DNA of 64,000 nucleotides from Candidatus Poribacteria bacterium (GTDB lineage: Bacteria > Poribacteria > WGA-4E > WGA-3G): the NCBI GenBank assembly GCA_012267415.1, contig JAAXGN010000154.1:51734-115733 (forward strand), written 5' to 3'. The notes under the pieces are model-generated. The model had not been told where the DNA came from. It saw nothing but the letters and a program-made list of their open reading frames with translations, and ran no database searches. Below are positions 30,673-39,904 of the stretch, one piece after another; position 1 is the stretch's first letter; each line of letters starts with the position of its first letter. Position numbers and translations under genes: made by a program.

Positions 30673-30812
30673 CCAGGCCGGTAGGTGCGATATCCTTATC
30701 GCACCGGATCCTACGCGGAAACCTTCAATGAAATGGGTATACCCTATCCTGTTTCATCCGAAGTCTTCGCCTAGGATCCGGTGCGATAAGGATATCGCAC
30801 CTACCGGCCTGG
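30673..30812. repeat. MITE/BIME-like long inverted repeat (copy 1)
   Basis: Arms CCAGGCCGGTAGGTGCGATATCCTTATCGCACCGGATCCTA (about 41 bp) in inverted orientation; each arm holds an internal hairpin GGTGCGATA-TCCT-TATCGCACC. Confidence 0.8.
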
Positions 30813-30910
30813 TGCAATCAAAATTACCCGATTTAAATCTTAATCTTCATACAGATTGTGCTGCAAGGTGGTAACTTAGGTTAAAAGAATACCACACTTC
30901 AACCAGACGT

Positions 30911-32368
30911 TCAACGTCCAGTAGAAGGTGCTTGGGGCCAGTGAAGTCCGCGCTGTCCAGATAAACTGCGATTCCCAGATGGACGATATGCCTTATCTGG
31001 TAAACCGACAAGTACACCATCCTGCACCCATTGTTCATCGCCCCCGTAGAGTTCACCGATCAGATGCTGTGTTAACCGTGTACGTATTTCTGAATGATCG
31101 GATGAACCGGACAGATCGTTTAGCTCCCTGGGATCATCTTCCAAATCAAAGAGTTGCAAGTAATTCCCCATCGCGTAATAGATCAGTTTGTAACGTCCCT
31201 CATGAATCATGCGTGTGGCACTGCTACCACTCCCGACTTCACCGTATAACCATTCCCGTTTGTTGTCACCAACCATCGGTATCCCATCTACAGTGTCCGG
31301 TATATCAATTCCAGCAAGATGGAGTAATGTAGGCATTACGTCCTGCCATCCGACGAGTCGATCATCTACTCTGTTGTGTCCTACTCGTTCATCTCCGGCA
31401 GTACCGACAAGTAGCATCGGTACGTTGGCAGAGTCTTCATAATAGAGCCGTTTTGCCCACATCCTATGATTCCCAAGCATGTCGCCATGGTCAGATGTAA
31501 ACAGAAGGATTGTATTGTTTAATAATCCTTCTTCGCGTAATGTGCCGACAACTAAACGTAATTGGTGGTCAATGTGTGTGCAGAGTGCGTAGAAGGCTTG
31601 ACGTGCGGATCGGATGAGATTTTCACTGTATTGTGCATCCTGCATCTGGCGTGATTTCAAGGGTAACGGCAATTTTTCTGTGTCTTTAGACCATTCTCCG
31701 TGGTAAGGCATTTGGATGTCTATATCACGATACATGTCCATATAGCATTGAAGCGGTGCTAAAGGTGGATGCGGGTGGCAATAGGACAGGAACCAGAAAC
31801 CGGGTCGCGTTGGGTCGCGTCTTTTAATTGTGCGTACCATCTGTTGCGTGCTCCAGTTGGTCACATGACAATCCTCTGGGAGATGCCAGGGTCGGTTAAG
31901 ATAATCGTTGTTACACATACCGTGCGCGAACTGTTGTCCAGCAAACCCTCTGTCTCCAAGGAAGAGTTCATAATCGTCAATAACACCGTATTGTAATCTC
32001 CCTTCTTCCCCTAAAATGACATCATCGAATCCGATACGGTCGCGTTGTGGATAGACATGTAATTTACCGACTGCGTAAGCTTGATAACCGGCATTTCTAA
32101 AGGTCTGAGCGATAGTTGGGAGTCCGTCGATGCCTTTCTTATCATTGAAAACTCTATCTTTGTGTGTACGTGTTGTCGTTCCTGTCATCAATGTCTTTCG
32201 TGCTGGAACACAGACTGGACATTCACTATAACCGCGAGTGTATCGTGTACCCGCGCGTGCGAGTGTATCAAGTGTTGGTGTTTGGATATCCGGATGTCCA
32301 CTGGCACCTAAAAGTGAGTTGGGCCAATGGTCTGTTGAGATGAGAAGAACATTCGGTTTGTCTGACAT
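30911..32368 (-). CDS. sulfatase (Cys-type formylglycine motif)
   Basis: MSDKPNVLLISTDHWPNSLLGASGHPDIQTPTLDTLARAG; CVPARKTLMTG; internal start preferred over 32503. Confidence 0.92.
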   Translation of the reverse strand: MSDKPNVLLISTDHWPNSLLGASGHPDIQTPTLDTLARAGTRYTRGYSECPVCVPARKTLMTGTTTRTHKDRVFNDKKGIDGLPTIAQTFRNAGYQAYAVGKLHVYPQRDRIGFDDVILGEEGRLQYGVIDDYELFLGDRGFAGQQFAHGMCNNDYLNRPWHLPEDCHVTNWSTQQMVRTIKRRDPTRPGFWFLSYCHPHPPLAPLQCYMDMYRDIDIQMPYHGEWSKDTEKLPLPLKSRQMQDAQYSENLIRSARQAFYALCTHIDHQLRLVVGTLREEGLLNNTILLFTSDHGDMLGNHRMWAKRLYYEDSANVPMLLVGTAGDERVGHNRVDDRLVGWQDVMPTLLHLAGIDIPDTVDGIPMVGDNKREWLYGEVGSGSSATRMIHEGRYKLIYYAMGNYLQLFDLEDDPRELNDLSGSSDHSEIRTRLTQHLIGELYGGDEQWVQDGVLVGLPDKAYRPSGNRSLSGQRGLHWPQAPSTGR

Positions 32369-32414
32369 TGTGGTGTTTCCCTTCCTATTGTAGCAGGAAA
32401 ATTCATTGGAAATG

Positions 32415-32985
32415 TTAAGTCCCGTTCGTGTTCTTTGAAAAATCAATGTCCTCAAACTTTTCTGCGGTGAGAACCTGATCAAACAAGTCATCAAGCTGGA
32501 CAAGGTCGTCTATAGCAGTAATCTCATTGAGAACAGTGTCTGATATGTCAGCGAACCGATGCCGCACTAGTCTTAGAACAACTGTCCGCTTCTCGTTGAT
32601 TCTACCTTGCTGAATAAGAGCTTCTGCGCCGGTCATAATAATTCTTTCGACCTCCTCATCGTTTGTTCGGGTGTTTATCATTCTGAGCAATGGAGTTTGC
32701 TCACTTTCATGCCGTCTACACCTAATGATCAGTGAACGGCACTACGAACACCATATCGGACACTAATTCTCGTAAGGTATTGCCAACAATATCAGGACTA
32801 ACTATTCTTGCTCGTTCAAAGTCAAGATGTTGGACGATGTCATCTTTGAGTATAGAGACTAAGCCGCGTAAGAACTCAGGTTTTTTGAATATCCATTTCG
32901 CAAGTTTGTCGGCAAAATGACCAATGTTCGAATCAAGTATGTTCAGTATTTCTTCTAAGTCATGTATTCGTTGCTCTTCTGGCAT
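32415..32985 (-). pseudogene. remnant of an Rpn-like (recombination-promoting nuclease/putative transposase) gene
   Basis: Two short ORFs (32722-32985; 32415-32690) resemble N- and C-terminal parts of Rpn-like proteins (ELVSDMVFVVPF / ...AEALIQQGRINEK...); nuclease core missing. Confidence 0.45.
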
Positions 32986-33157
32986 TGTTACTCCAAAAGA
33001 TTTATTTCAAACTATATGTTAGCAGAAATTGATGGAAATGTCAATGGAATAACCTGAAACAACCTAGTATTTTAATTTGACATTTTTTGGGTTATATGTT
33101 ACAATAAAGTTGCTTTTATTCTTATTGTGCTCTTGAAGGGATAAGTTAAGAGTGTTT

Positions 33158-33232
33158 GCGGGAGTAGCTCAGTGGTAGAGCTCCACCTTGCCAAGGTGGA
33201 GGTCGCGAGTTCAAATCTCGTCTCCCGCTCCA
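33158..33232 (+). tRNA. tRNA-Gly (GCC)
   Basis: GCGGGAG...CTCCCGC acceptor stem, anticodon loop TTGCCAA, GTTCAAATC T-loop, encoded CCA. Confidence 0.95.
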
Positions 33233-33236
33233 TAAT

Positions 33237-33311
33237 GGTGGCGTAGCCAAGTGGTAAGGCCAGAGTCTGCAAAACTCTCATTCGTCGGTTCGATTCCGAC
33301 CGCCACCTCCA
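33237..33311 (+). tRNA. tRNA-Cys (GCA)
   Basis: GGTGGCG...CGCCACC acceptor stem, CTGCAAA anticodon loop, GTTCGATTC T-loop, encoded CCA. Confidence 0.95.
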
Positions 33312-33323
33312 ATCTTCCTTAAT

Positions 33324-33397
33324 GGGTGGTTAGCTCAGGTGGCTAGAGCGTTTGCTTGACATGCAAGAGGTCACAGGTTCAAGTCCTGTACCACCCA
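33324..33397 (+). tRNA. tRNA-Val (GAC)
   Basis: GGGTGGT...ACCACCC acceptor stem, TTGACAT anticodon loop, GTTCAAGTC T-loop; no encoded CCA. Confidence 0.95.
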
Positions 33398-33467
33398 TCC
33401 TACGTTCCGTATAATAGTGGTGTTGTAAACTTGTAAAAAATAAGACAGACATACATTAACCCTATTT

Positions 33468-35081
33468 ATGAAATTCCTTTATTTTCTCTTCATATTTCTA
33501 TTCATTTCTGCTATTTTTCTGCCAAAAACCTTTGCAGTGGATGATCCTCTAACCACTTTGGTAGGACATACTGATTTTATCTATAGTGTAATTTTTAGTC
33601 CTGACGGTGATTTACTTGCAAGCAAGGGCATAGATGGGACAATTAGAATATGGAATGTTGACACAGAAGAACTTTTGAGAACAATCCATACGAGTCAACG
33701 TGGTCAAATTGCATTTAGTCCTGATGGGAATATCCTTGCAAGTGCTGGTGGTACAGATGAAGTTGTCAATCTATGGGATCCACACACGGGTGAACTGTTG
33801 AGAACGCTTGAAGAACACTCAGATTATGTTAAAAACGTTGCATTCAGTCCTGATGGTGAGATACTTGCAAGTACAAGCTCGGACGGTTGGGTGCGACTGT
33901 GGAACCCGCAAACAGGACAACTCATAAGAACGTTCCGTTCATTGGAAGATGTCTCTATCGTTTTCAAAGATGATGGTAGCATTCTTACTTATGATGTAAA
34001 GAATCATCGATTTCCTGAAAGACCTAATATAAAAGTGTGGGAACTGGAAACAAGAAATCTGCTATACACAGTTGAACCAAAGGTCAGTGAAGTTTTTGGG
34101 GTTACCTTCAGTCCTGATCGTGGAATCATGGCGAGTGTCAGTTGGGGAGGCGTTGATTTGTGGGATGCCGATACTGGTGAACTCTTAAGACCTTTGCCTA
34201 TACGGAGTCATATTTTCTTCCGTGCAGCATTTAGTCCGGATGGACGCATCGTGGCAAGTGCAAGGGACTTTGGGGCTGTTGAGATTTGGGATGCAGAAAC
34301 AGGATCACATTTGAAGCACATTCATGCACATAGTCATGATGCTTATGCCATAGCGTTTAGTCCGGATGGACGAATCCTTGCCACGTCTGGTGCAAGAGAC
34401 AATCTGATACGTCTGTGGCGTATAACCCTTCCAGGTGAGGTTGAACCACCACAACCTCCAGATTTCTTGGCGGATAAAGACATGCAAACATGGGTTGAGG
34501 ACTTTGATGAAGGACTCCTTAAGTCGTGGACAAGACGTGAACTCCAACGGGAAAGAGTTACTTGGCAGACGAAAAATGGAAGGTTGCATGGACGAACAGT
34601 GGCGTGGTGTAATCAACGATTGAATCTCGGAGAGAGACTTGCAGAACAGACTAATTATACTTACAGATTCACAGCCTTTCCAATAGATGCCGAACAGTTA
34701 AGTGTCAAACTAAGCATTCATTCCACGAGTAATGCTAACGTTGGTATCTTTATGGGTAAGGATCCTCAGAACGATCTTACGCATCCTTTAGAATATGCAT
34801 ATCAATTTGCAAACCACAGAGTAGGTAGTCCAGAAGTAATATCCGCAAGTTCAGCCCCTGAAATGGGTTTTAATTTAGACGAGATAGAGGTGGTCTTTGA
34901 TCGCGGGCATTTCTATCTTTATTCCGATAATGAATACATCATTGATTTTGATTCGAAAACACTCAATAGTATTGACTTACTCGGTATTGTCGTATTTCCG
35001 CAGAAATGCTCAAGTATCGCTGAAGCGGTCGTGGATGACTTTGAAATATCGGGTCTATCAATTTTGGATGGGTCAATTTAG
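33468..35081 (+). CDS. exported WD40 repeat protein with C-terminal LamG/DUF1080-like domain
   Basis: Signal peptide; repeats of AFSPDGRILAS...IRLWD; C-terminal WVEDFDEGLLKSW domain. A frameshift removes a conserved tail. Confidence 0.88.
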   Translation: MKFLYFLFIFLFISAIFLPKTFAVDDPLTTLVGHTDFIYSVIFSPDGDLLASKGIDGTIRIWNVDTEELLRTIHTSQRGQIAFSPDGNILASAGGTDEVVNLWDPHTGELLRTLEEHSDYVKNVAFSPDGEILASTSSDGWVRLWNPQTGQLIRTFRSLEDVSIVFKDDGSILTYDVKNHRFPERPNIKVWELETRNLLYTVEPKVSEVFGVTFSPDRGIMASVSWGGVDLWDADTGELLRPLPIRSHIFFRAAFSPDGRIVASARDFGAVEIWDAETGSHLKHIHAHSHDAYAIAFSPDGRILATSGARDNLIRLWRITLPGEVEPPQPPDFLADKDMQTWVEDFDEGLLKSWTRRELQRERVTWQTKNGRLHGRTVAWCNQRLNLGERLAEQTNYTYRFTAFPIDAEQLSVKLSIHSTSNANVGIFMGKDPQNDLTHPLEYAYQFANHRVGSPEVISASSAPEMGFNLDEIEVVFDRGHFYLYSDNEYIIDFDSKTLNSIDLLGIVVFPQKCSSIAEAVVDDFEISGLSILDGSI

Positions 35082-35177
35082 ATGTGCAACCCAAAAACAG
35101 AGTCACTGTCCTGTGGGGACAAATTAAGCAGCAGTAGTTTCAGCAAGTTTGAAACTACAATCCAAATGGAGAAATGA

Positions 35178-35900
35178 ATGAACAGATTTTATTGGTCAAT
35201 GCTATTTCTGTGTTTGTTACCATTCATTTATATTGAAGTTGCTGATGGTGGAGCATGGGTTGAGGATTTTAATGATGCCTCTCTCACATCATGGATTAAG
35301 CATGATAGGGACAACAGATCTACATGGATGCCTAAAGATGGACACTTAGATGTCTGGGTTCAACCGCCACCCCCTCCAGGAATATACGATAAATATGCAC
35401 TTGCGTTTGATGGATTTCAGTTTGACACTGAAACACTTGATGTCCAACTTAATATTATTGAAGCACACAACGCGAGTGTGGGAATTCTTATTGGACAGTA
35501 TGATGAGACTGGTTATATATACGACAGAACGGTGGCGTTTCTTCACACGGCTACAATAGGAGGGGTGATTTTCAAACCTAAAGAATTTGATATAATAAAA
35601 GAACAGGTTGCAGATGTTCCAATTCCTGCTCCTCTTAAAGCAATAGAGATTTCATTCAACAAAGGTGATTTTGAGGTATTTACCAAACGGAAATACATTG
35701 GAACTTACCGTGTGCCACAACTTGAGAGAGTTAATTTTGTTGGGTTAATATCTATAGTAGGTTTAGGTCGTGGTGTGATTGCACATTTTGTTTTGAATGA
35801 CTTTGTAGTTTCGGGTCCTACTGTTCCTGCCCACGGAACGTTAAATGTGCAAGCGAAAGATAAGGCTGCTGTTGCATGGGGAGCGTTGAAACAACGTTAA
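35178..35900 (+). CDS. exported protein with the same C-terminal domain type as the WD40 protein
   Basis: WVEDFNDASLTSWIKHDRDNRSTWMPKDGHLDV parallels WVEDFDEGLLKSWTRRELQRERVTWQTKNGRLHG; ends LNVQAKDKAAVAWGALKQR. Confidence 0.7.
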   Translation: MNRFYWSMLFLCLLPFIYIEVADGGAWVEDFNDASLTSWIKHDRDNRSTWMPKDGHLDVWVQPPPPPGIYDKYALAFDGFQFDTETLDVQLNIIEAHNASVGILIGQYDETGYIYDRTVAFLHTATIGGVIFKPKEFDIIKEQVADVPIPAPLKAIEISFNKGDFEVFTKRKYIGTYRVPQLERVNFVGLISIVGLGRGVIAHFVLNDFVVSGPTVPAHGTLNVQAKDKAAVAWGALKQR

Positions 35901-36063
35901 TACGGTTTCTCGTCCCTACGTGCCTGAAGAAATGGTGGTCAATCCTGTTCTATAAACATATCGTCCCTACAGGACTAAAGAGTGTTTACATATCCATTTT
36001 CTATAAACATATCATTCCTAATGAAGATTAAGGAATTAATAGGAAAGACCGATTTTTCCTAGT

Positions 36064-36193
36064 CCGGTAGGTGCGATTTCCGTATCGCACCGGAACCTAA
36101 GCGATGACGTTTGAAGCACCAGATGATGGAAAACCTGTTTCATAGAGGGATTCCGATTAAGCTCCGGTGCGATACGGAAATCGCACCTACCGG
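36064..36193. repeat. MITE/BIME-like long inverted repeat (copy 2)
   Basis: CCGGTAGGTGCGATTTCCGTATCGCACCGG ... CCGGTGCGATACGGAAATCGCACCTACCGG; differs from copies 1/3 with matching changes in both arms. Confidence 0.8.
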
Positions 36194-36243
36194 CCTTGGG
36201 GTATTATATCTTTTGTACTCTCCTTGAATTGACACCTATGGTA

Positions 36244-37392
36244 TTACTTATGAAGAACAAATACCTGGATATGTTCCCACTTCCTCTTAGACCGATGTGT
36301 GGCGACCCGTCTCTTAATGATATTTGAATAGGTAAAACCCGAGTCGGCTATGATAGTTTCAAGGTTTGATATTGCTTTAGGACCGGAAGCGTCTGCATAA
36401 CCTAACAATATCCTTCCATCAGGTTTTAGGTAGTTCGGTACTTGCTCAAAAAAACGTCTCAACGTCTGCTGTTTTTCGTCATGGATCGCCAATTCGGATT
36501 TGTTTCTGACACGCGCTACTACCCACGGCGCATTAAAGATCACGACATCAAAATACTGAGATGTAAACGGTTCAAACAGGTCACCTGCTGGCATTATATG
36601 GATATTCTCTGACTTACGGTTCTTAGAAAGTGGAAGCAGTTGCTGAACGTTTATTTTCGTTGTTGCTATTGCTTCGGGTAGAATGTCAGAGGCATAAATG
36701 ACTGCATTTTCTCCAAATTCCTGATGTGCAAGTAACGTCAAACATCCGCTGCCACAACCGACATCTGCAATGTCAAGTTTGTCCGGTAGGTCATGTTTTT
36801 CCAAACTCTGCATCGCCTCTTGAAAACAGTATACTGTTTCTTGAGATCGTGGTGCTAAGACATTTTTTGATGCAACAAGCGATACACCCAAGGCGTCAAT
36901 AGGATAGGTTTCTTCAAGCGCGCTTTGGATACTTTGTATAGTAACAACCGGGACCAGAAAGGGACAATCTTCATTGGCGTTTGGTGGTTCCCCTATCAAT
37001 TCCAACAGATAAGGCAACTCAGGCGTAGGTGAAACTTGTAGTGAACCGTCTTTGTCTGCCCAACACATCAACTTTGATAGAAGCAGCTTCACGATTCTGT
37101 TTAGGGGGGTGCTACGTTGATGTCTTGACTTGCCTTTCCTACCACGTTCAGAACCTGTCGTTGACAGTTCTCTTTTGTGTCTGTTGACATAATCGGTTAC
37201 ACTGATAATCCGTTCCCATTCACCTTCTACAATAGCCACACCACCGCGCTGCATAAGTGTAAAAATACGACTAAACTGTTCCAAATCTTGATTGGTGAAT
37301 AGTTTTACACTTCCTCTTGAAAAGACGGCTTCGCGACATTCTTCAGGGATATAGAGTTCACCGATAGGATTGACTGAATAGAATGCGTCCAT
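36244..37392 (-). CDS. class I SAM-dependent methyltransferase (HemK/small methyltransferase domain)
   Basis: DIADVGCGSGCLTLLAHQEFGENAVIYASDILPEAIATTKIN; VVIFNAPWVVAR (N-[AP]-P-[WF/Y]-like). Confidence 0.8.
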   Translation of the reverse strand: MDAFYSVNPIGELYIPEECREAVFSRGSVKLFTNQDLEQFSRIFTLMQRGGVAIVEGEWERIISVTDYVNRHKRELSTTGSERGRKGKSRHQRSTPLNRIVKLLLSKLMCWADKDGSLQVSPTPELPYLLELIGEPPNANEDCPFLVPVVTIQSIQSALEETYPIDALGVSLVASKNVLAPRSQETVYCFQEAMQSLEKHDLPDKLDIADVGCGSGCLTLLAHQEFGENAVIYASDILPEAIATTKINVQQLLPLSKNRKSENIHIMPAGDLFEPFTSQYFDVVIFNAPWVVARVRNKSELAIHDEKQQTLRRFFEQVPNYLKPDGRILLGYADASGPKAISNLETIIADSGFTYSNIIKRRVATHRSKRKWEHIQVFVLHK

Positions 37393-37568
37393 TTCGATTC
37401 CGTATTAGTCTGTCTGCTTTTGAATTACATGTGAATTCGTTTAATGTGAATGCCAAACGCGCATTCACCAAGGGAAACCATTCATTGCCCGTTCTCCCTT
37501 CAGAAACGGGCAACGAATTGCCCTACTACAAACGGGGCACCCATTTTTGATTGGACAGAACAGTAGGT

Positions 37569-38651
37569 TTAGCGGACTGGCACAATTTCACCAGTTTTGA
37601 CAGACTCCGCTTCTTTATAGCAAAGCAGGAGTGCATCTCTTGCACCGACACCAGACAACGCTGTCGGTTCACTATTACTATCAATTGCATCAACGGCATA
37701 CTGTATTTCTGCAGTGAACGCATCAATGGGGTCAACTTCACCTAAATCAACCTGTTCAACCGTTCCATCCTCGGTAAGGAGTGTTAACGGCATTGCAGTA
37801 GAGGGTTCACCTGCAAGTGTAGAGAAATCGAAGAGGAGTGTGGCTTTTTCGAGATAGAGTTCGAAACCGTGTGAAAAGGCTCTGCCCTTCTGTGAGATAG
37901 CACCTGATGAACAACTCACTGACAATTCTTTATCGTTGTAGATATACTGTGTTGTCAGATAGTCAACGAAGTTTCCACTTACGACTTTCCCTTGAGAAAA
38001 GACGGCATCGGGTACGCCGCAGAGTAGTTGAATAAAATGTGTATCGTGAATATGTAAATCAATACCGGGACCACCACTCTTTTCAATGTCGGCAATATCT
38101 CGTGACCAGCTCGGTTTTGAAATAATCCGCTTAAAATGCCCACCGAGAAGTGTACCATAATCTCCAGATTCAACAATCTGTTTCGCGTAAGCATATTCTG
38201 CAAAGAAAGGAAGCACATGCGCTACCATAAATTCTTTGTTTGTTTCCTCAGAAAGTGCCACAATCTCGTTTGCATCGTCAATGTCAATAGAGATCGGTTT
38301 CTCAACAAGTGTATGTTTCCCTGCTTTGAGTGATGCAATACTCACAGATTTATGAAGGTGCGTCGGTAGACAAATATCAACAAGGTCGATTTCTTCATCT
38401 GCAAGTAATTCGTCAATATCACTGTATTTTCGGATGTTAGAGAGGTCCTCCATGCCGCCACGAGGTCCAAAGTTGCCTTGTATACCTGTCCAATCTCCGT
38501 CAAGTTTTTTCTGGTCGCGGGTACATATAGCGACTACTTCCGCACCAGTACCTCGGTTGATCCCGTAGTAGTGGATCATTCCCATAAATCCGATACCAAT
38601 AATTCCGATTTTTACCATTCTTGTCTCCTTATTGATTTTGAAGAACGGCAC
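37569..38651 (-). CDS. Gfo/Idh/MocA family oxidoreductase
   Basis: KIGIIGIGFMGMIHYYGI; ADEEIDLVDICLPTHLHKSVSIASLKAGKHTLVEKPISID. Confidence 0.93.
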   Translation of the reverse strand: MPFFKINKETRMVKIGIIGIGFMGMIHYYGINRGTGAEVVAICTRDQKKLDGDWTGIQGNFGPRGGMEDLSNIRKYSDIDELLADEEIDLVDICLPTHLHKSVSIASLKAGKHTLVEKPISIDIDDANEIVALSEETNKEFMVAHVLPFFAEYAYAKQIVESGDYGTLLGGHFKRIISKPSWSRDIADIEKSGGPGIDLHIHDTHFIQLLCGVPDAVFSQGKVVSGNFVDYLTTQYIYNDKELSVSCSSGAISQKGRAFSHGFELYLEKATLLFDFSTLAGEPSTAMPLTLLTEDGTVEQVDLGEVDPIDAFTAEIQYAVDAIDSNSEPTALSGVGARDALLLCYKEAESVKTGEIVPVR

Positions 38652-38867
38652 TGGGATGAAGATTAAATTATTAATTGGGTAATTTGCGGGCGGGGAAACC
38701 CCGCCCCTACGAAACCTTGTTCCTACGATGAGTCTTATCAGATAAATTACCCAAATATTGTTTTTATCTTCATGAGTGTGCCTACTACTATTGAAAATAG
38801 GAAGGCACGGATGTCTAACCTACCATGCGGACACCCGTGCCATTTTGAATTAGTGTGATGTCATAGG

Positions 38868-39656
38868 TTAATTTGCAAGTGTTCTTTGCTTAATATTGCC
38901 CCAAGTCGTTGAGGCTTTATCTTTGGGTGTGACGGAGAGGATTTCTCCTTTCATAGCTGCTTGGATTTCACTTTCGCTGAGTGCGCGACTCCAAATAGCA
39001 GCCTCGTCGATCATACCGTTATCAAACGTGTAATTTGCTCTGTCTTTAGCACAACCGATCCGAAGTGGGGAGTCGTTAGTGCCCATAAAGGTGACTTTCT
39101 CTACGTGTTCAAGTGATACTTCACCGTCAACGTAAACTTTCCAGTTTTCACCGTCGTAAGTTCCAACGACATACTGCCACGTTTTCTCTTTAAGCGTATG
39201 CGGTTGATTCAGTGCGGGACGGCCAGCACCTGTACCCAAGAACATATTGATGTTCCTACCGTTACTAAAAGCACCGATTCCGTAGGAGTTCTTTTCTCCT
39301 CCGTTGTGGCAATTCTTATCAAACCATTGTGCATCGTTATTCCAGGCCTCCTGATAAATCCAAGCTGCCATCGTGATCTCTCCGCTGATTTTCAGTTTTT
39401 CGTCAGCGGGAACGTTTACGCAATCAGCACCTTCAGCGGTGATTTTGATCGCATTACCATATTTGCCTTTGACAATTTCTGTGTTGGCAACGATGTTTGC
39501 ATCAAGTCCGTTACCAGAATTATCTTTAATGGTCTTACCGCTGACATCGTCAAACGTGAAGTAAATTACCAATCCATCTTGAAGTTCAGCGGTGAGCGTC
39601 CCGGCAGTGATTAACATCAATATAGTTAAGAGTGAGACTGTTAGTGCGTGTGACAT
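38868..39656 (-). CDS. exported LamG (concanavalin-like) domain protein
   Basis: Signal peptide; LVIYFTFDDVSGKTIKDNSGNGLDANIV...ITMAAWIYQEAW...GMIDEAAIWSRALSESEIQAAM; tail LSVTPKDKASTTWGNIKQR. Confidence 0.88.
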   Translation of the reverse strand: MSHALTVSLLTILMLITAGTLTAELQDGLVIYFTFDDVSGKTIKDNSGNGLDANIVANTEIVKGKYGNAIKITAEGADCVNVPADEKLKISGEITMAAWIYQEAWNNDAQWFDKNCHNGGEKNSYGIGAFSNGRNINMFLGTGAGRPALNQPHTLKEKTWQYVVGTYDGENWKVYVDGEVSLEHVEKVTFMGTNDSPLRIGCAKDRANYTFDNGMIDEAAIWSRALSESEIQAAMKGEILSVTPKDKASTTWGNIKQRTLAN

Positions 39657-39792
39657 TAGAAATACCTCCTTCTACAACGTTTTGTGCCGGAGCATAAAGT
39701 TTACTATAGAATACAGCACATCAATTTATAGGTGTCTATGCACATTATGGCTTAACGTCATTTTTTATGCAAGTAATTTTGATTTCTCCAGA

Positions 39793-39894
39793 AGAGACGG
39801 CATTCGGAGAGTGCCTACTACTATAAAGAGACGGCACTCGGAGAGTGCCTGCTACTATAAAGAGACGGCACTCGGAGAGTGCCTACTACTATGC
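39793..39894. repeat. three tandem 34-bp REP-like units
   Basis: AGAGACGGCA[TC]TCGGAGAGTGCCT[AG]CTACTATAA repeated with period 34; each contains a GGCACTC.GAGTGCC hairpin. Confidence 0.85.
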
Positions 39895-39904
39895 AAAATA
39901 TGAC

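Noticed and set aside
33099-33281. 60-aa minus-strand ORF (RETRFELATSTLARWSSTTELLPQ)
   Set aside because: It is antisense to the tRNA-Gly/tRNA-Cys genes; this is a well-known spurious ORF type.
39793-39894. Possible CRISPR array
   Set aside because: Units are contiguous 34-bp repeats without unique spacers and no cas genes are nearby. No other CRISPR-like array was seen in the window.
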